Below, in pieces: positions 33,934 to 42,353 of a DNA stretch of 64,000 nt. Each line of letters begins with the position of its first letter. Position 1 is the stretch's first letter. Origin of the DNA: Bradyrhizobium manausense (GTDB lineage: Bacteria; Pseudomonadota; Alphaproteobacteria; Rhizobiales; Xanthobacteraceae); assembly GCF_018130615.1 (NCBI RefSeq), contig NZ_JAFCKB010000005.1, forward strand, positions 124,001-188,000, given 5' to 3'. The position numbers were made by a program, and so were the translations under genes. The notes beneath the pieces are model-generated. The model did no database searches, was not told the DNA's origin, and worked only from the letters and a program-made list of their open reading frames with translations.

Positions 33934-35268
33934 ATGCGCCTGCGCATGGCTGCCCGATTGGTACGTGGGCTGTTGATCGCGACTGCAGCGATGGGCTCGA
34001 CCGTTTCGGTCCATGCCCAAGACAAGGCCCAAGACAAAGCTCAAGACAAGAAGATCAAGATCGGCGTCATTTTCGACCTGACCGGCCCGCTCGCGGGCGG
34101 CGGCTCCGAGCTCGAATATCTCGGCACCAAGATCATCCTCGATCATTTCAGCAAGACCGGCGTCGAAGGCTACAAGGTCGAGGCGGTTTATGCCGATGCG
34201 CAGAGTAAGCCCGACATCGCCATCAACGAATCCGTTCGCCTGCTCGAGCAGGAGAAGGTCGACATGGTGCTCGGCTTCTTCTCCTCGGCGCAATGTGTGC
34301 CGGTCGCAGCCCGCGTCGAACAGCTCAAGAAGTTCATGTGGATGACGACCTGTATCTCGTCCGCCGTGTTTGCCGACAAGAACTACAAATACGTGTTCCG
34401 TCCGCAGGCGAGCGGCGACCAGTTCGGCGCGATGACGATGGATTTCATCGCGCAGAACGCGAAAGAGAAGCTGGGCAAGGAGCCGAAGGATCTCCGTGTC
34501 GCCATCATCCACGAGGACGGCGCCTATGGCGTCGACGTCTCCAAGGGCAATGAGGCCGGCGCGAGGAAGGCTGGCTTCAACATCGTGCTGAAGGAAGGCT
34601 ATTCGGCCACCGCACCGGATCTCTCCGCGCTGGTGACCAAGCTGAAGCGGGCCAAGCCCGATGTGATTTTCCACACCGGCTACAACCCTGATATCACGCT
34701 GCTGCTGCGCCAGGCCCGCGAGCAGGGCCTGAAGTTTGCGGCTCTCGTCGGTCATGGCGCCGGCTACGGCGTCTATGAGAAATTGAAGGAAGGGATGGGC
34801 GCCGACGCGAACTACATCTTCAACACGGATCCGATCTCGATCTGGCTCGCCAACCAGAAGACCATGAATCCGAAGCTCGCGCCTGTCATCAAGATGGTCG
34901 GCGAGGAGTTCGACAGGATCAGGCCCGGCGTCGCCATCCGCTCCGCCCATGTCGGTATCGGCGCGTCCAACACCTACGTCTTCATGGATGACGTCCTGCC
35001 GCGTGCGATAAAGAAGTATGGCGGCGTCGATCCCGAGGCGTTGCGCAAGGCGGCGCTCGACACCGACATCCCCGAGGGGGGCACCATGCTCGGCTTCGGC
35101 GTCAAGTTCTACGGCGAGGGCACGCCGATGGCGGGGCAGAATGAGCGCTCGTTCCCGGTCGTAATCCAGTACATCGACGACAAATCCTCGGTGGTGTGGC
35201 CCAAGAGCCAGGCGCAGCGCGAAGCGGTGCTGCCGCTGCCGAAGGGCACCACCTACAGCAACCAATAG
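33934..35268 (+). CDS. Branched-chain-type ABC transporter substrate-binding protein
   Basis: 444-residue periplasmic binding protein of the Leu/Ile/Val type. A signal peptide (about residues 1-28, VHAQ) is followed by a small tandem repeat (DKAQDKAQDKK) and then IKIGVIFDLTGPLAGGGSEL, the family start. VDMVLGFFSSAQCVPVAARV and PDVIFHTGYNPDITLLLRQA are typical lobes. Start ATG has GGGAGG upstream. It heads a complete five-gene importer (ATPases, two permeases), 16 bp before the first ATPase gene. In rhizobia such systems carry amino acids, amides or urea; the ligand is not deducible. Confidence 0.92.
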   Translation: MRLRMAARLVRGLLIATAAMGSTVSVHAQDKAQDKAQDKKIKIGVIFDLTGPLAGGGSELEYLGTKIILDHFSKTGVEGYKVEAVYADAQSKPDIAINESVRLLEQEKVDMVLGFFSSAQCVPVAARVEQLKKFMWMTTCISSAVFADKNYKYVFRPQASGDQFGAMTMDFIAQNAKEKLGKEPKDLRVAIIHEDGAYGVDVSKGNEAGARKAGFNIVLKEGYSATAPDLSALVTKLKRAKPDVIFHTGYNPDITLLLRQAREQGLKFAALVGHGAGYGVYEKLKEGMGADANYIFNTDPISIWLANQKTMNPKLAPVIKMVGEEFDRIRPGVAIRSAHVGIGASNTYVFMDDVLPRAIKKYGGVDPEALRKAALDTDIPEGGTMLGFGVKFYGEGTPMAGQNERSFPVVIQYIDDKSSVVWPKSQAQREAVLPLPKGTTYSNQ

Positions 35269-35284
35269 CGACGGGAGCGGGGCG

Positions 35285-36055
35285 GTGCTGGAGGTCAGCG
35301 GGCTGGTGAAGCGGTTCGGCGGCTTCACCGCCGTCAACAACGTGTCCTTCAAGGTCGATCGGGGCGAGATCCTCGGCCTGATCGGTCCCAACGGCTCGGG
35401 TAAGAGCACGATCTTCAACATGCTCTCCGGCACGCTGGCGCCAAGCTCGGGATCGATCCTGTTCGATGGCTCGGAGATCGCAGGCCTTGCGCCGCACCGG
35501 ATCATCAACCGCGGCATCGGCCGCACCTTCCAGATTCCGCGGCCGTTCCGCCGCCTCACCATTTTCGAGAACGTCGCGCTTGCGGGCTTCTACGGCCAGG
35601 GCCGTCATAGTCGCGTCAAGGCGGAGGAGGCGGCCGAACGTGCGCTCGCAATGGTCGGCCTCCCGACCGATCGCCACGCCAGTGTCGATGGCCTCGGCGC
35701 GGCCGGCTTGAAGAAGCTCGAGCTGGCAAAAGCGCTCGCGACCGCGCCCAAGCTTCTTCTTGCTGATGAAAGCCTCGGCGGTCTCGACGAGTCCGAGATG
35801 GACCAGGCGGCCGACATGCTGCGCAATATCCGCGACGAACTCGGCATCACCATCATCTGGGTCGAGCACATTATGGGCGTCCTGATGCGCGTCGTCGACC
35901 GCGTCATGGTGCTCGACCATGGCGAGAAGATCTCGGAAGGTTTGCCGAGTGCGGTGGCCGGCGATCCGCGCGTGATCGAGGTTTATCTCGGCACCGATGC
36001 CGAGACCACGCAGGCTGCGGCCGCCGAAGCACGCCGCCGCGCGGGAGGCCAATGA
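35285..36055 (+). CDS. livG: Branched-chain-type ABC transporter ATPase LivG
   Basis: 256-residue ATPase, GTG start. Walker A GPNGSGKSTIFNMLSGTLAP, Q-loop FQIPRPFRRLTIFENVALAG, signature-region LGAAGLKKLELAKALATAPK (a degenerate LSxGxxK form usual for some LivG), Walker B LLLADESLGGLDESEMDQ and switch WVEHIMGVLM. The IPRPF(R/K)xLT motif is typical of LivG. It overlaps livF by ATGA. Note that the ABC signature here reads LGAAGLKKLE rather than LSYGxQR. Confidence 0.93.
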   Translation: MLEVSGLVKRFGGFTAVNNVSFKVDRGEILGLIGPNGSGKSTIFNMLSGTLAPSSGSILFDGSEIAGLAPHRIINRGIGRTFQIPRPFRRLTIFENVALAGFYGQGRHSRVKAEEAAERALAMVGLPTDRHASVDGLGAAGLKKLELAKALATAPKLLLADESLGGLDESEMDQAADMLRNIRDELGITIIWVEHIMGVLMRVVDRVMVLDHGEKISEGLPSAVAGDPRVIEVYLGTDAETTQAAAAEARRRAGGQ

Positions 36056-36759
36056 TGTTGGAGCTCAGATCGGTCAACGCCGGCTATGGCACCTTCCAGG
36101 CGCTGTTCGAGGTCAATCTCGACGTCAAGGCCGGTGAGGCCGTCGGCGTCATCGGACCGAACGGCGCCGGTAAGACCACGCTGATGCGCGTCATCTCCGG
36201 TCTGATCCGTCCCGCGCACGGCTCGATCGCCATGGAGGGCGTCGACGTCCTGACGGCGCCATCGCACAAGATCGTCAGCCTCGGGATTGCGCATGTGCCG
36301 GAGAACCGGCGGCTGTTTCCGCAGCTCTCGGTCGACGACAATCTCAAGATGGGCGCTTTCATGAAGGAAGCGCGTGCCCACTATGCCGAACGGCTGGAGG
36401 TCGTGTTCGACCTGTTTCCGCGCCTGAAGGAGCGCCGCCACCAGATGGCCGGCACCATGTCCGGCGGCGAGCAGCAGATGTGCGCGATCGGCCGCGCATT
36501 GATGTCGAATCCAAAGCTTCTGCTGCTCGACGAGCCCTCGGCCGGACTGGCGCCGGTCGTGGTGCAGCAGGTGTTCGAGTTGGTGAAGCGGATCCGCAGC
36601 CGCGGGCTGACGGTGCTGATCGTCGAGCAGAACGTGCAGCAGGTGCTGCGCGTGGTCGACCGGGCCTATCTGATCGAGGCCGGCACCATCCGCGCCTCCG
36701 GCACCTCGGCCGAGATGCTGGCGAGCGACACGGTCAAGGAAGCGTATCTCGGGGTGTGA
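36052..36759 (+). CDS. livF: Branched-chain-type ABC transporter ATPase LivF
   Basis: 235-residue ATPase. Walker A GPNGAGKTTLMRVISGLIRP, LivF-type VPENRRLFPQLSVDDNLKMG, signature TMSGGEQQMCAIGRALMSNP, Walker B LLLLDEPSAGLAPVVVQQ and switch LIVEQNVQQVLRVVDRAYLI. The LAPxxV element and EQN switch separate LivF from LivG. The start overlaps the livG stop; the permease gene follows after 7 bp. Confidence 0.95.
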   Translation: MMLELRSVNAGYGTFQALFEVNLDVKAGEAVGVIGPNGAGKTTLMRVISGLIRPAHGSIAMEGVDVLTAPSHKIVSLGIAHVPENRRLFPQLSVDDNLKMGAFMKEARAHYAERLEVVFDLFPRLKERRHQMAGTMSGGEQQMCAIGRALMSNPKLLLLDEPSAGLAPVVVQQVFELVKRIRSRGLTVLIVEQNVQQVLRVVDRAYLIEAGTIRASGTSAEMLASDTVKEAYLGV

Positions 36760-36766
36760 GGGGCAT

Positions 36767-37648
36767 ATGCAGGCGTTCCTGGACATTTTCGACATCTACC
36801 TGCTGGAGGCCGTGATCAACGGCATCCTGCTCGGCGGCGTGCTGGCGCTGCTCGCGCTCGGACTGAACTTGATCTTCGGCGTCATCGACGTGACCTGGAT
36901 CTGCTACGCCGAGCTCGTGATGATCGGCATGTACGCCATGTATTTCTTGGTGCAGTACTACGGCGTCAGCTATTTCATCGCTGCACCACTGACCATTCTG
37001 CTCGTCGCGATCCTCGGCGCGCTATTGCATTACCTCGTGATCGCGCCGCTGCTCACCGCGCCGCCGATCAACCAGCTGCTCGCGACCGGCGGCGTGCTGT
37101 TCGTACTGCAGAGCTTTGCCACCGTTGCCTTCGGCATCGACTTCCGCAATCTCGGCATCCGCCTGCCCGTGCTCGCCTTCGGCGACATGAATTTCAGCTA
37201 CGCGCGACTTCTGTCGTTCCTGGCGGCGCTGGTGGGCATGGTCGCGGTCTATCTGTTCATGACCCGGACCTTCACCGGCACCGCGATCCGCGCGATCTCG
37301 CAGGACCGGCAGATCATGGCGCTGATGGGCGTCGACACCAAACGCATCTATCTCATCACCTCCGCGCTCGGCGGCGCCCTTGCCGGGCTCGCCGCCTGTC
37401 TCCTGGTGCTGCAATACGACGTGCATCCCTTTGTCGGTCTTTCCTTCGGGCCGATCACCTTCCTGATCTGCGTGCTCGGGGGCCTCGGCAATTTCATTGG
37501 CGGCTTCATCGCCGCCTTCGTATTCGCCGAGATCATCTCGCTTGGCGGCCTGTTCTCCGATCTCGAATGGGGCTACGTGCTCGCCTTCGCCTTCTTCATC
37601 GTCATGATGTTCATCCGGCCCGCGGGCCTGCTCGCGAGGCGCCGATGA
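36767..37648 (+). CDS. livH: Branched-chain-type ABC transporter permease LivH
   Basis: 293-residue permease with about eight helices. The start EAVINGILLGGVLALLALGLNLIFGVIDV matches LivH, and the ATPase-contact loop is AIRAISQDRQIMALMGVDTK followed by RIYLITSALGGALAGLAACL. It overlaps livM by ATGA. It forms the membrane channel with LivM. Confidence 0.93.
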   Translation: MQAFLDIFDIYLLEAVINGILLGGVLALLALGLNLIFGVIDVTWICYAELVMIGMYAMYFLVQYYGVSYFIAAPLTILLVAILGALLHYLVIAPLLTAPPINQLLATGGVLFVLQSFATVAFGIDFRNLGIRLPVLAFGDMNFSYARLLSFLAALVGMVAVYLFMTRTFTGTAIRAISQDRQIMALMGVDTKRIYLITSALGGALAGLAACLLVLQYDVHPFVGLSFGPITFLICVLGGLGNFIGGFIAAFVFAEIISLGGLFSDLEWGYVLAFAFFIVMMFIRPAGLLARRR

Positions 37649-38658
37649 CAGGCCGGCATATGGCATGGGGGATAGGATTGGCGGCGCTGGCCGCGCTGCC
37701 TTTCGTCTATCGCGATCCCTATCATCTGCACATTCTGGTGCTGATCCTGATCTGGTCGTTCGCCTACACGTCGTGGTCGATGATGGGGCGGTTCGGCCTG
37801 GTCTCGCTCGGGCATGGCGGTTTTATGGGGATCGGTGCCTATGTCACCGCGCTGCTGTGGAATCACCTCGGCCTGTCACCCTGGATCGGCATTCCCATCA
37901 GCATGATCGCAGCCGGCGCGCTGGCGCTGATCGTCGGCTATCCCTGCTTCCGCTTCCGTATCACCGGGCACTATTTCGTGCTGGTGACGCTGGCCCTGTC
38001 AGGCATCGTGCTTCAGGTCATCACGGCGACGCGCGACTACACCGGAGGCTCGCTCGGCTACACGCCGAACCGCGCCTCGGGCAACAAGCTGCTGGCGCTG
38101 CAATTCGACGACAAGACCACGTGGTACCTGATCGCGCTCGCGGTCTGGCTCGGCGGCATCGTGGTCTGGCATCTGATCGATCGCAGCATGAGCCGCCACG
38201 CGCTCGAGGCGATCTCGGAAGACGAGGACGCGGCCGCAGCCGCCGGCGTCGATGTTACCGCGGAGAAGCTCAAGATCACGCTGATCAGCGCCGTGATGAC
38301 GGCCTTGGCGGGCGCCGTCTATTGCCAGTACCAGATGTTCATCACGCCCGACACCGTCTCCGGCATCGCGGTGTCGCTGCAGATGGTGTTCGCGGCCATC
38401 GTCGGCGGCCTGTTCGTCTCGCTTGGCCCGACCGTTGGTGCCGTCATCACCATCCTGCTCGCGGAAACCTTGCGCATCGGCTTCGGCACCAAGGCGGTCG
38501 GCTGGGACAACCTCGTCTACGGCGTGCTGCTGGTGCTTTTCATCATATTCCTTCCCAAGGGCATCCTTGGTAGCCTGCTCGACCGATTGAAGCCGCAACG
38601 CAAGGTGCCCCGCGCTCATGAGCAAAAAGCCGTCCAAATCGCTCGCCCAGGAACTTGA
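37645..38658 (+). CDS. livM: Branched-chain-type ABC transporter permease LivM
   Basis: 337-residue permease. Family features are WSMMGRFGLVSLGHGGFMG (LivM SLGHxxF motif), YPCFRFRITGHYFVLVTLAL and the loop ALEAISEDEDAAAAAGVDVT for ATPase docking. Start: ATG at 37645, overlapping the livH stop; a longer open frame starting inside livH is rejected. The last ~14 codons overlap the next gene (PPK2) by 41 bp, which is long for a normal operon junction. Confidence 0.93.
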   Translation: MTGRHMAWGIGLAALAALPFVYRDPYHLHILVLILIWSFAYTSWSMMGRFGLVSLGHGGFMGIGAYVTALLWNHLGLSPWIGIPISMIAAGALALIVGYPCFRFRITGHYFVLVTLALSGIVLQVITATRDYTGGSLGYTPNRASGNKLLALQFDDKTTWYLIALAVWLGGIVVWHLIDRSMSRHALEAISEDEDAAAAAGVDVTAEKLKITLISAVMTALAGAVYCQYQMFITPDTVSGIAVSLQMVFAAIVGGLFVSLGPTVGAVITILLAETLRIGFGTKAVGWDNLVYGVLLVLFIIFLPKGILGSLLDRLKPQRKVPRAHEQKAVQIARPGT

Positions 38659-39577
38659 CCGCTACATCACGCCATTCCGGCATGACGGATCCGGCAAGTT
38701 CCACCTGAAGAATTACAAGACCAACGAGAAGAGCGATCTGGACAAGGAGACGGCGCAGCAGATTCTGGACGCGAACAAGAAGCGTCTCGTCGAATTTCAG
38801 GAGAAGCTCTACGCCCAGGACCGCTGGTCGGTGCTGATCGTGTTCCAGGCCATGGATGCCGGTGGCAAGGACAGTGCGATCAAGGCGATCTTCGAGGGCA
38901 TCAATCCGCAGGGCTGCGAGGTGTCGGCTTTCAAGGCGCCGAGCAGCATAGAGCTCGACCACGATTTCCTCTGGCGTCATGTCGTCGCGTTGCCGGCGCG
39001 CGGTCATATCGGCATCTTCAACCGCTCCCATTACGAGGAATGCCTGGTGACGCGCGTGCATCCGGAGCTCCTTGCCAAGGAGAAGCTGCCGCCAAGGCTG
39101 GTCACCAAGAATATCTGGAAGGAGCGGTTCGAGGACATCAGCGCTTTCGAGCGCTATCTCTGCCGCAACGGCACCGTCGTGCTGAAGTTCTTCCTCAATC
39201 TCTCCAAGGAGGAGCAGCGTCAGCGCTTCCTCGACCGGCTGGAGCAGCCGGCCAAGCAGTGGAAATTCTCCATGGACGACATCAAGGAGCGCGCGCTGTG
39301 GCCGCGCTACCAGGCGGTCTATCAGGACATCGTGCGCCATACCGCGACGCCCCACGCGCCCTGGTATGTCGTGCCGGCCGACCACAAATGGTTCGCCCGC
39401 GTCGTGATCGGCTCCGTCATCATCGCGGAGCTGGAAAAGCTGGACCTGCGCTTTCCCCGCGCCGACAAGGCCTCGCTGGCCGAGTTCGACGACGTGCGCA
39501 AGGCGCTGGAGAAGGAAGGGAAGGGGGACAAGAAGCGGGCGAAACCAAAAACGCGAAAACAACCCCATGCACAGTAG
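38618..39577 (+). CDS. Polyphosphate kinase 2 family protein
   Basis: 319-residue PPK2. The Walker-A-like loop VFQAMDAGGKDSAIKAIFEG, the FNRSHYEECLVTRVHPELL stretch (Walker B region with R-S-H/Y-Y-E) and PWYVVPADHKWFARVVIG are diagnostic. PPK2 enzymes phosphorylate nucleotides from polyphosphate (subclass I/III on NDP or NMP). A Lys-rich tail (KKRAKPKTRKQP) ends the protein. It begins inside livM (41-bp overlap), so it is probably coupled to the transporter operon. The subclass was not determined. Confidence 0.93.
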   Translation: MSKKPSKSLAQELDRYITPFRHDGSGKFHLKNYKTNEKSDLDKETAQQILDANKKRLVEFQEKLYAQDRWSVLIVFQAMDAGGKDSAIKAIFEGINPQGCEVSAFKAPSSIELDHDFLWRHVVALPARGHIGIFNRSHYEECLVTRVHPELLAKEKLPPRLVTKNIWKERFEDISAFERYLCRNGTVVLKFFLNLSKEEQRQRFLDRLEQPAKQWKFSMDDIKERALWPRYQAVYQDIVRHTATPHAPWYVVPADHKWFARVVIGSVIIAELEKLDLRFPRADKASLAEFDDVRKALEKEGKGDKKRAKPKTRKQPHAQ

Positions 39578-39639
39578 CCGACGACAGCGGAATCAACAGT
39601 CGGGTGCGGTTATTCGGATTTATAGCAATTTGCTTGACC

Positions 39640-39800
39640 CGTCGGGCAAAACAGGGGCATGATGTCATCATCCCGACAAAGCTCTCGTAGAGTGGGGAAA
39701 GCGACTTGTCCGGCGTAGCTCGAAGAGCGAAGACGGAAGCGTGCCCACCTTCTTTACCCGAGAGAGGTGGTGGGCACGGCGCAAGTGCGCCTTTGCCCCC
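39640..39800 (+). repeat. Dispersed intergenic repeat with internal hairpins
   Basis: The gap between PPK2 and the convergent MBL gene holds two motifs I recognise as common rhizobial intergenic repeats: cttgacccgtcgggcaaaac near 39639, and ccggcgtagctcgaagagcg near 39710 with the hairpin GTGCCCACC ... GGTGGTGGGCAC (39742-39778). The inverted repeat is seen directly; the repeat-family statement rests on memory. Confidence 0.55.
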
Positions 39801-39820
39801 TGCGAGTTCGGTGCAAGGCG

Positions 39821-40711
39821 TCAGTAGCCCCGGCCCCACCAGTAGCAGAAGCGCTCGACATTGGCGGGCAGGCTCGCCTCGTAATTCGCCCATTTCTCGT
39901 ATTTCGGCAGCTTCACTTCCTTCATCGCGGTATCGAAGCATTTGCCGGCATCGGCCGCTTTCTTCACTTCGGCGGAGAGATCCTCCATGTAGGCGATGTC
40001 GTCCTGGACATCCTTCTTGGTGCCGAGCCGGCCGCCGGCATTGGGATGACCGGGGATCATCCGCTCCCAGTCGAGCGAGGCCAGCTTCTTCAGCGAGGCG
40101 ATATATTCCAGCGGTGAGGCATTGTCGGGAATGTTGCGGAACTGGACGGATTCGATCGGAGCAAAGTCGACCACGAAGACGAGCTTCTCCTTCGGCAGCC
40201 GCATCACCAGCGAATTGTCGGAATGGTTGCGGCCGACATAGTCGAGCTCCAGCGTGGTGCCGCCGAGCGTGATGGTCTTCTTGTCGTCGACCACCTGGTC
40301 GGGCATCACGACGTCGGCGAGCAGCGCATTCTGCTTCTTCAGCTCGAGCAGCCGCTCCTTGGTGCGGCGATGCGCGATGAAGGTGGCGCCGAGATCCTTG
40401 AACGGCTGGCCGCCGGCGATGTGGTCGTAATGGTGGTGGCTGTAGATGACGTATTTGATCGGCTGGTCGGTGACGGCCTTGATCGCGTCGATATAGGGTT
40501 TGGCGGGACGCAGATACGAGATCGGGTCGGTCGCGATTACGCCCTTTGGCGTCACCACGAACATCGATTGATGCCCGCCGTAGCGGAAGATGTAGACGTT
40601 GTCGGTGCCGTCGACTTTCCTGGTCGAGGTCTGCGGTGGGCTCTGCGCGGCAACTGAGCCAAGTCCGGCGACGAGGGCCGCGAGCACGGCGATGCAAATT
40701 GATTTCTTCAT
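39821..40711 (-). CDS. MBL-fold metallo-hydrolase (secreted)
   Basis: 296-residue metallo-beta-lactamase-fold protein. A signal peptide (MKKSICIAVLAALVAGLGSV, cleavage near AAQS) directs export. The zinc motif HxHxDH is seen in VIYSHHHYDHIAGG, with further ligands expected at LDYVGRNHSDNSLVM and PGHPNAGGRLG. Its substrate could be a lactone, thioester or ester; true beta-lactamase activity is not implied. It is transcribed towards PPK2. The next gene upstream (ABC-type binding protein) is on the same strand after 102 bp. Confidence 0.88.
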   Translation of the reverse strand: MKKSICIAVLAALVAGLGSVAAQSPPQTSTRKVDGTDNVYIFRYGGHQSMFVVTPKGVIATDPISYLRPAKPYIDAIKAVTDQPIKYVIYSHHHYDHIAGGQPFKDLGATFIAHRRTKERLLELKKQNALLADVVMPDQVVDDKKTITLGGTTLELDYVGRNHSDNSLVMRLPKEKLVFVVDFAPIESVQFRNIPDNASPLEYIASLKKLASLDWERMIPGHPNAGGRLGTKKDVQDDIAYMEDLSAEVKKAADAGKCFDTAMKEVKLPKYEKWANYEASLPANVERFCYWWGRGY

Positions 40712-40813
40712 TTGTGGCTTTCCGGCGAAAGATCGGACTACGAAGAAGGATACCCTAGCAGCACAAACGCCGGCGAATGGCGATTATTCCGAGCGCGAAA
40801 GGTTGCTGTTCGG

Positions 40814-41785
40814 CTATTCGAGGACCTCATCGGCGGCAGCCATGATCAGCGAAGGCAATTCGATACCGAAGGCTTTCGCCGTCTTGAGGTTGACGATCAG
40901 CTCGAACCTGGTCGGCTGCTCAACCGGCAGGTCAGCCGGACGGGCGCCTTTCAGGATCTTGTCGATCAACTCGGCAGCGCGGCGGTAATTGGCCGTTTGG
41001 CTGAATCCATAAGCCAGCAGCCCGCCCGAACGGGCGTAGTCGGCCAAGCCCGTCATGGTGGGAAGACGCAACCGCCGCGCTTGCTCCACGACTGCCTCGC
41101 GGAGGGTGGCTGCCAGCGGGTCTTCAACAATCATGAGACTGGTGGCGCCTCTCAGCACGAGCCGATCCATCTGGTCCGGCGTGAATTGGTCGGCTCGCCT
41201 GACCTGCAGGAGTTCGAGCTGGACGCCCCGCTGCTCCGCGGCCGTCTCGAGCTGCTTGAGAGAGAGCGCGCTGTACGGTGTGTCCGGATTCAGCAGCACA
41301 CCGACAATGCGCTGCCCGGGGACACAGCCGAGCAAAAATTCGAGCTGCTTGCTCTTGAACTCGGTGGACTGCCCACTCATGCCCGTCAGGTTGCCGCCTG
41401 GACGCGCGAGGCTTTGCACGAGGCCGGCGCCGATCGGGTCGCCGACGGTCGCGAACACGATCGGAATCCTGTCGGTGGCAGCCTTCAGCGCCTTCGGTGC
41501 AAGTGTGCCCCAGCCTGCGACGAGCACGTCCGGCCCGTCGCGCACGAGCTCCTCCGCGATCGTAGCGAGGCGTCCAGGCTCGCCGTCCGCGGAGCGATGA
41601 ATGAAAGTGAGATTCTTACCCTCAATGTAGCCTAGATCCCGCAAAGGTCCCTTGATCAGGTCGGCGCGTTCGCTGGAATCCAGTGTCAGTAACGCGATGC
41701 GATACTGCCTCGCTTCGGCGTGCAGGTCAGGCGGACGAACAGCAGCTGTGAGAATTGCGAGTGCGACGAATTCGCGCCGGTGCAT
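40814..41785 (-). CDS. Orphan ABC-type substrate-binding protein (TrpX/ABC_sub_bind family)
   Basis: 323-residue binding protein. MHRREFVALAILTAAV gives a signal-like N-terminus (with an RR that could be Tat-like); the mature part (YRIALLTLDSSERADLIKGP, GKNLTFIHRSADGEPGRLA, PIVFATVGDPIGAGLVQSLA) matches the ABC_sub_bind family. The stretch DRIPIVFATVGDP is its strongest signature. No permease or ATPase gene lies nearby, a common situation in Bradyrhizobium. Start: ATG at 41785; a TTG frame start 7 codons earlier is rejected. Confidence 0.88.
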   Translation of the reverse strand: MHRREFVALAILTAAVRPPDLHAEARQYRIALLTLDSSERADLIKGPLRDLGYIEGKNLTFIHRSADGEPGRLATIAEELVRDGPDVLVAGWGTLAPKALKAATDRIPIVFATVGDPIGAGLVQSLARPGGNLTGMSGQSTEFKSKQLEFLLGCVPGQRIVGVLLNPDTPYSALSLKQLETAAEQRGVQLELLQVRRADQFTPDQMDRLVLRGATSLMIVEDPLAATLREAVVEQARRLRLPTMTGLADYARSGGLLAYGFSQTANYRRAAELIDKILKGARPADLPVEQPTRFELIVNLKTAKAFGIELPSLIMAAADEVLE

Positions 41786-42353
41786 GGGGACCGAAAAATC
41801 AATCAATGAATAGATGGGCAGCCTAGCGTTGCCCCCGGTTCCCTGTCAAAGTGCCAAGTGCCGCCTTCACATTTGTCGACTGCGCCCGTGATCCCGCTTG
41901 ACAGTCTTATGTCACGGGAGGACCATGCCTTTGGTCGCAAACAAGCGACGCGTCCACCTCATGAGCAAGGGGAGGTCTATGACTCCACCTCCGCAAATCC
42001 AGCCGCGTTAAGTGCGATGGAGTTCGTTCGGACTATCGCATAGCGGCAGAAACCGCGAACGGCACGCCGGGTTAAGGTTTAGTGGGCTGCATCAGCAAGG
42101 CATAGCCCCTACCTGCCCGGCGCTGTGCATTTTGGGCCGGCTGCAACCAAGCCTTCTTCTGCGTGCACGCTCTTGCGCCGTCAGCTCCTGAGCGGTTCCA
42201 CGCATGCCTGTATTGCGGAAATGCCAAGACAATGTCGTCGCATTGGCAAACTTCCGACACAGGCTCGGGGCGAATAACGCCCATCCGGCATGACGCAGTG
42301 CTTCGCGCGGTCACGATTCCGCCGGCGCATTTCATTTATTTTGGGGAATCCGC
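41786..42353. other. Intergenic stretch without a confident gene
   Basis: 568 bp between divergent genes. It contains a small frame from ATG 41925 (MPLVANKRRVHLMSKGRSMT, 28 residues) preceded by GGGAGG at 3 bp spacing, and a long imperfect inverted repeat at 42206-42264. A frame from 42163 includes CLYCGNAKTMSSHW, a possible zinc-ribbon remnant. None is convincing. The promoters of both flanking genes should be here. Confidence 0.4.
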
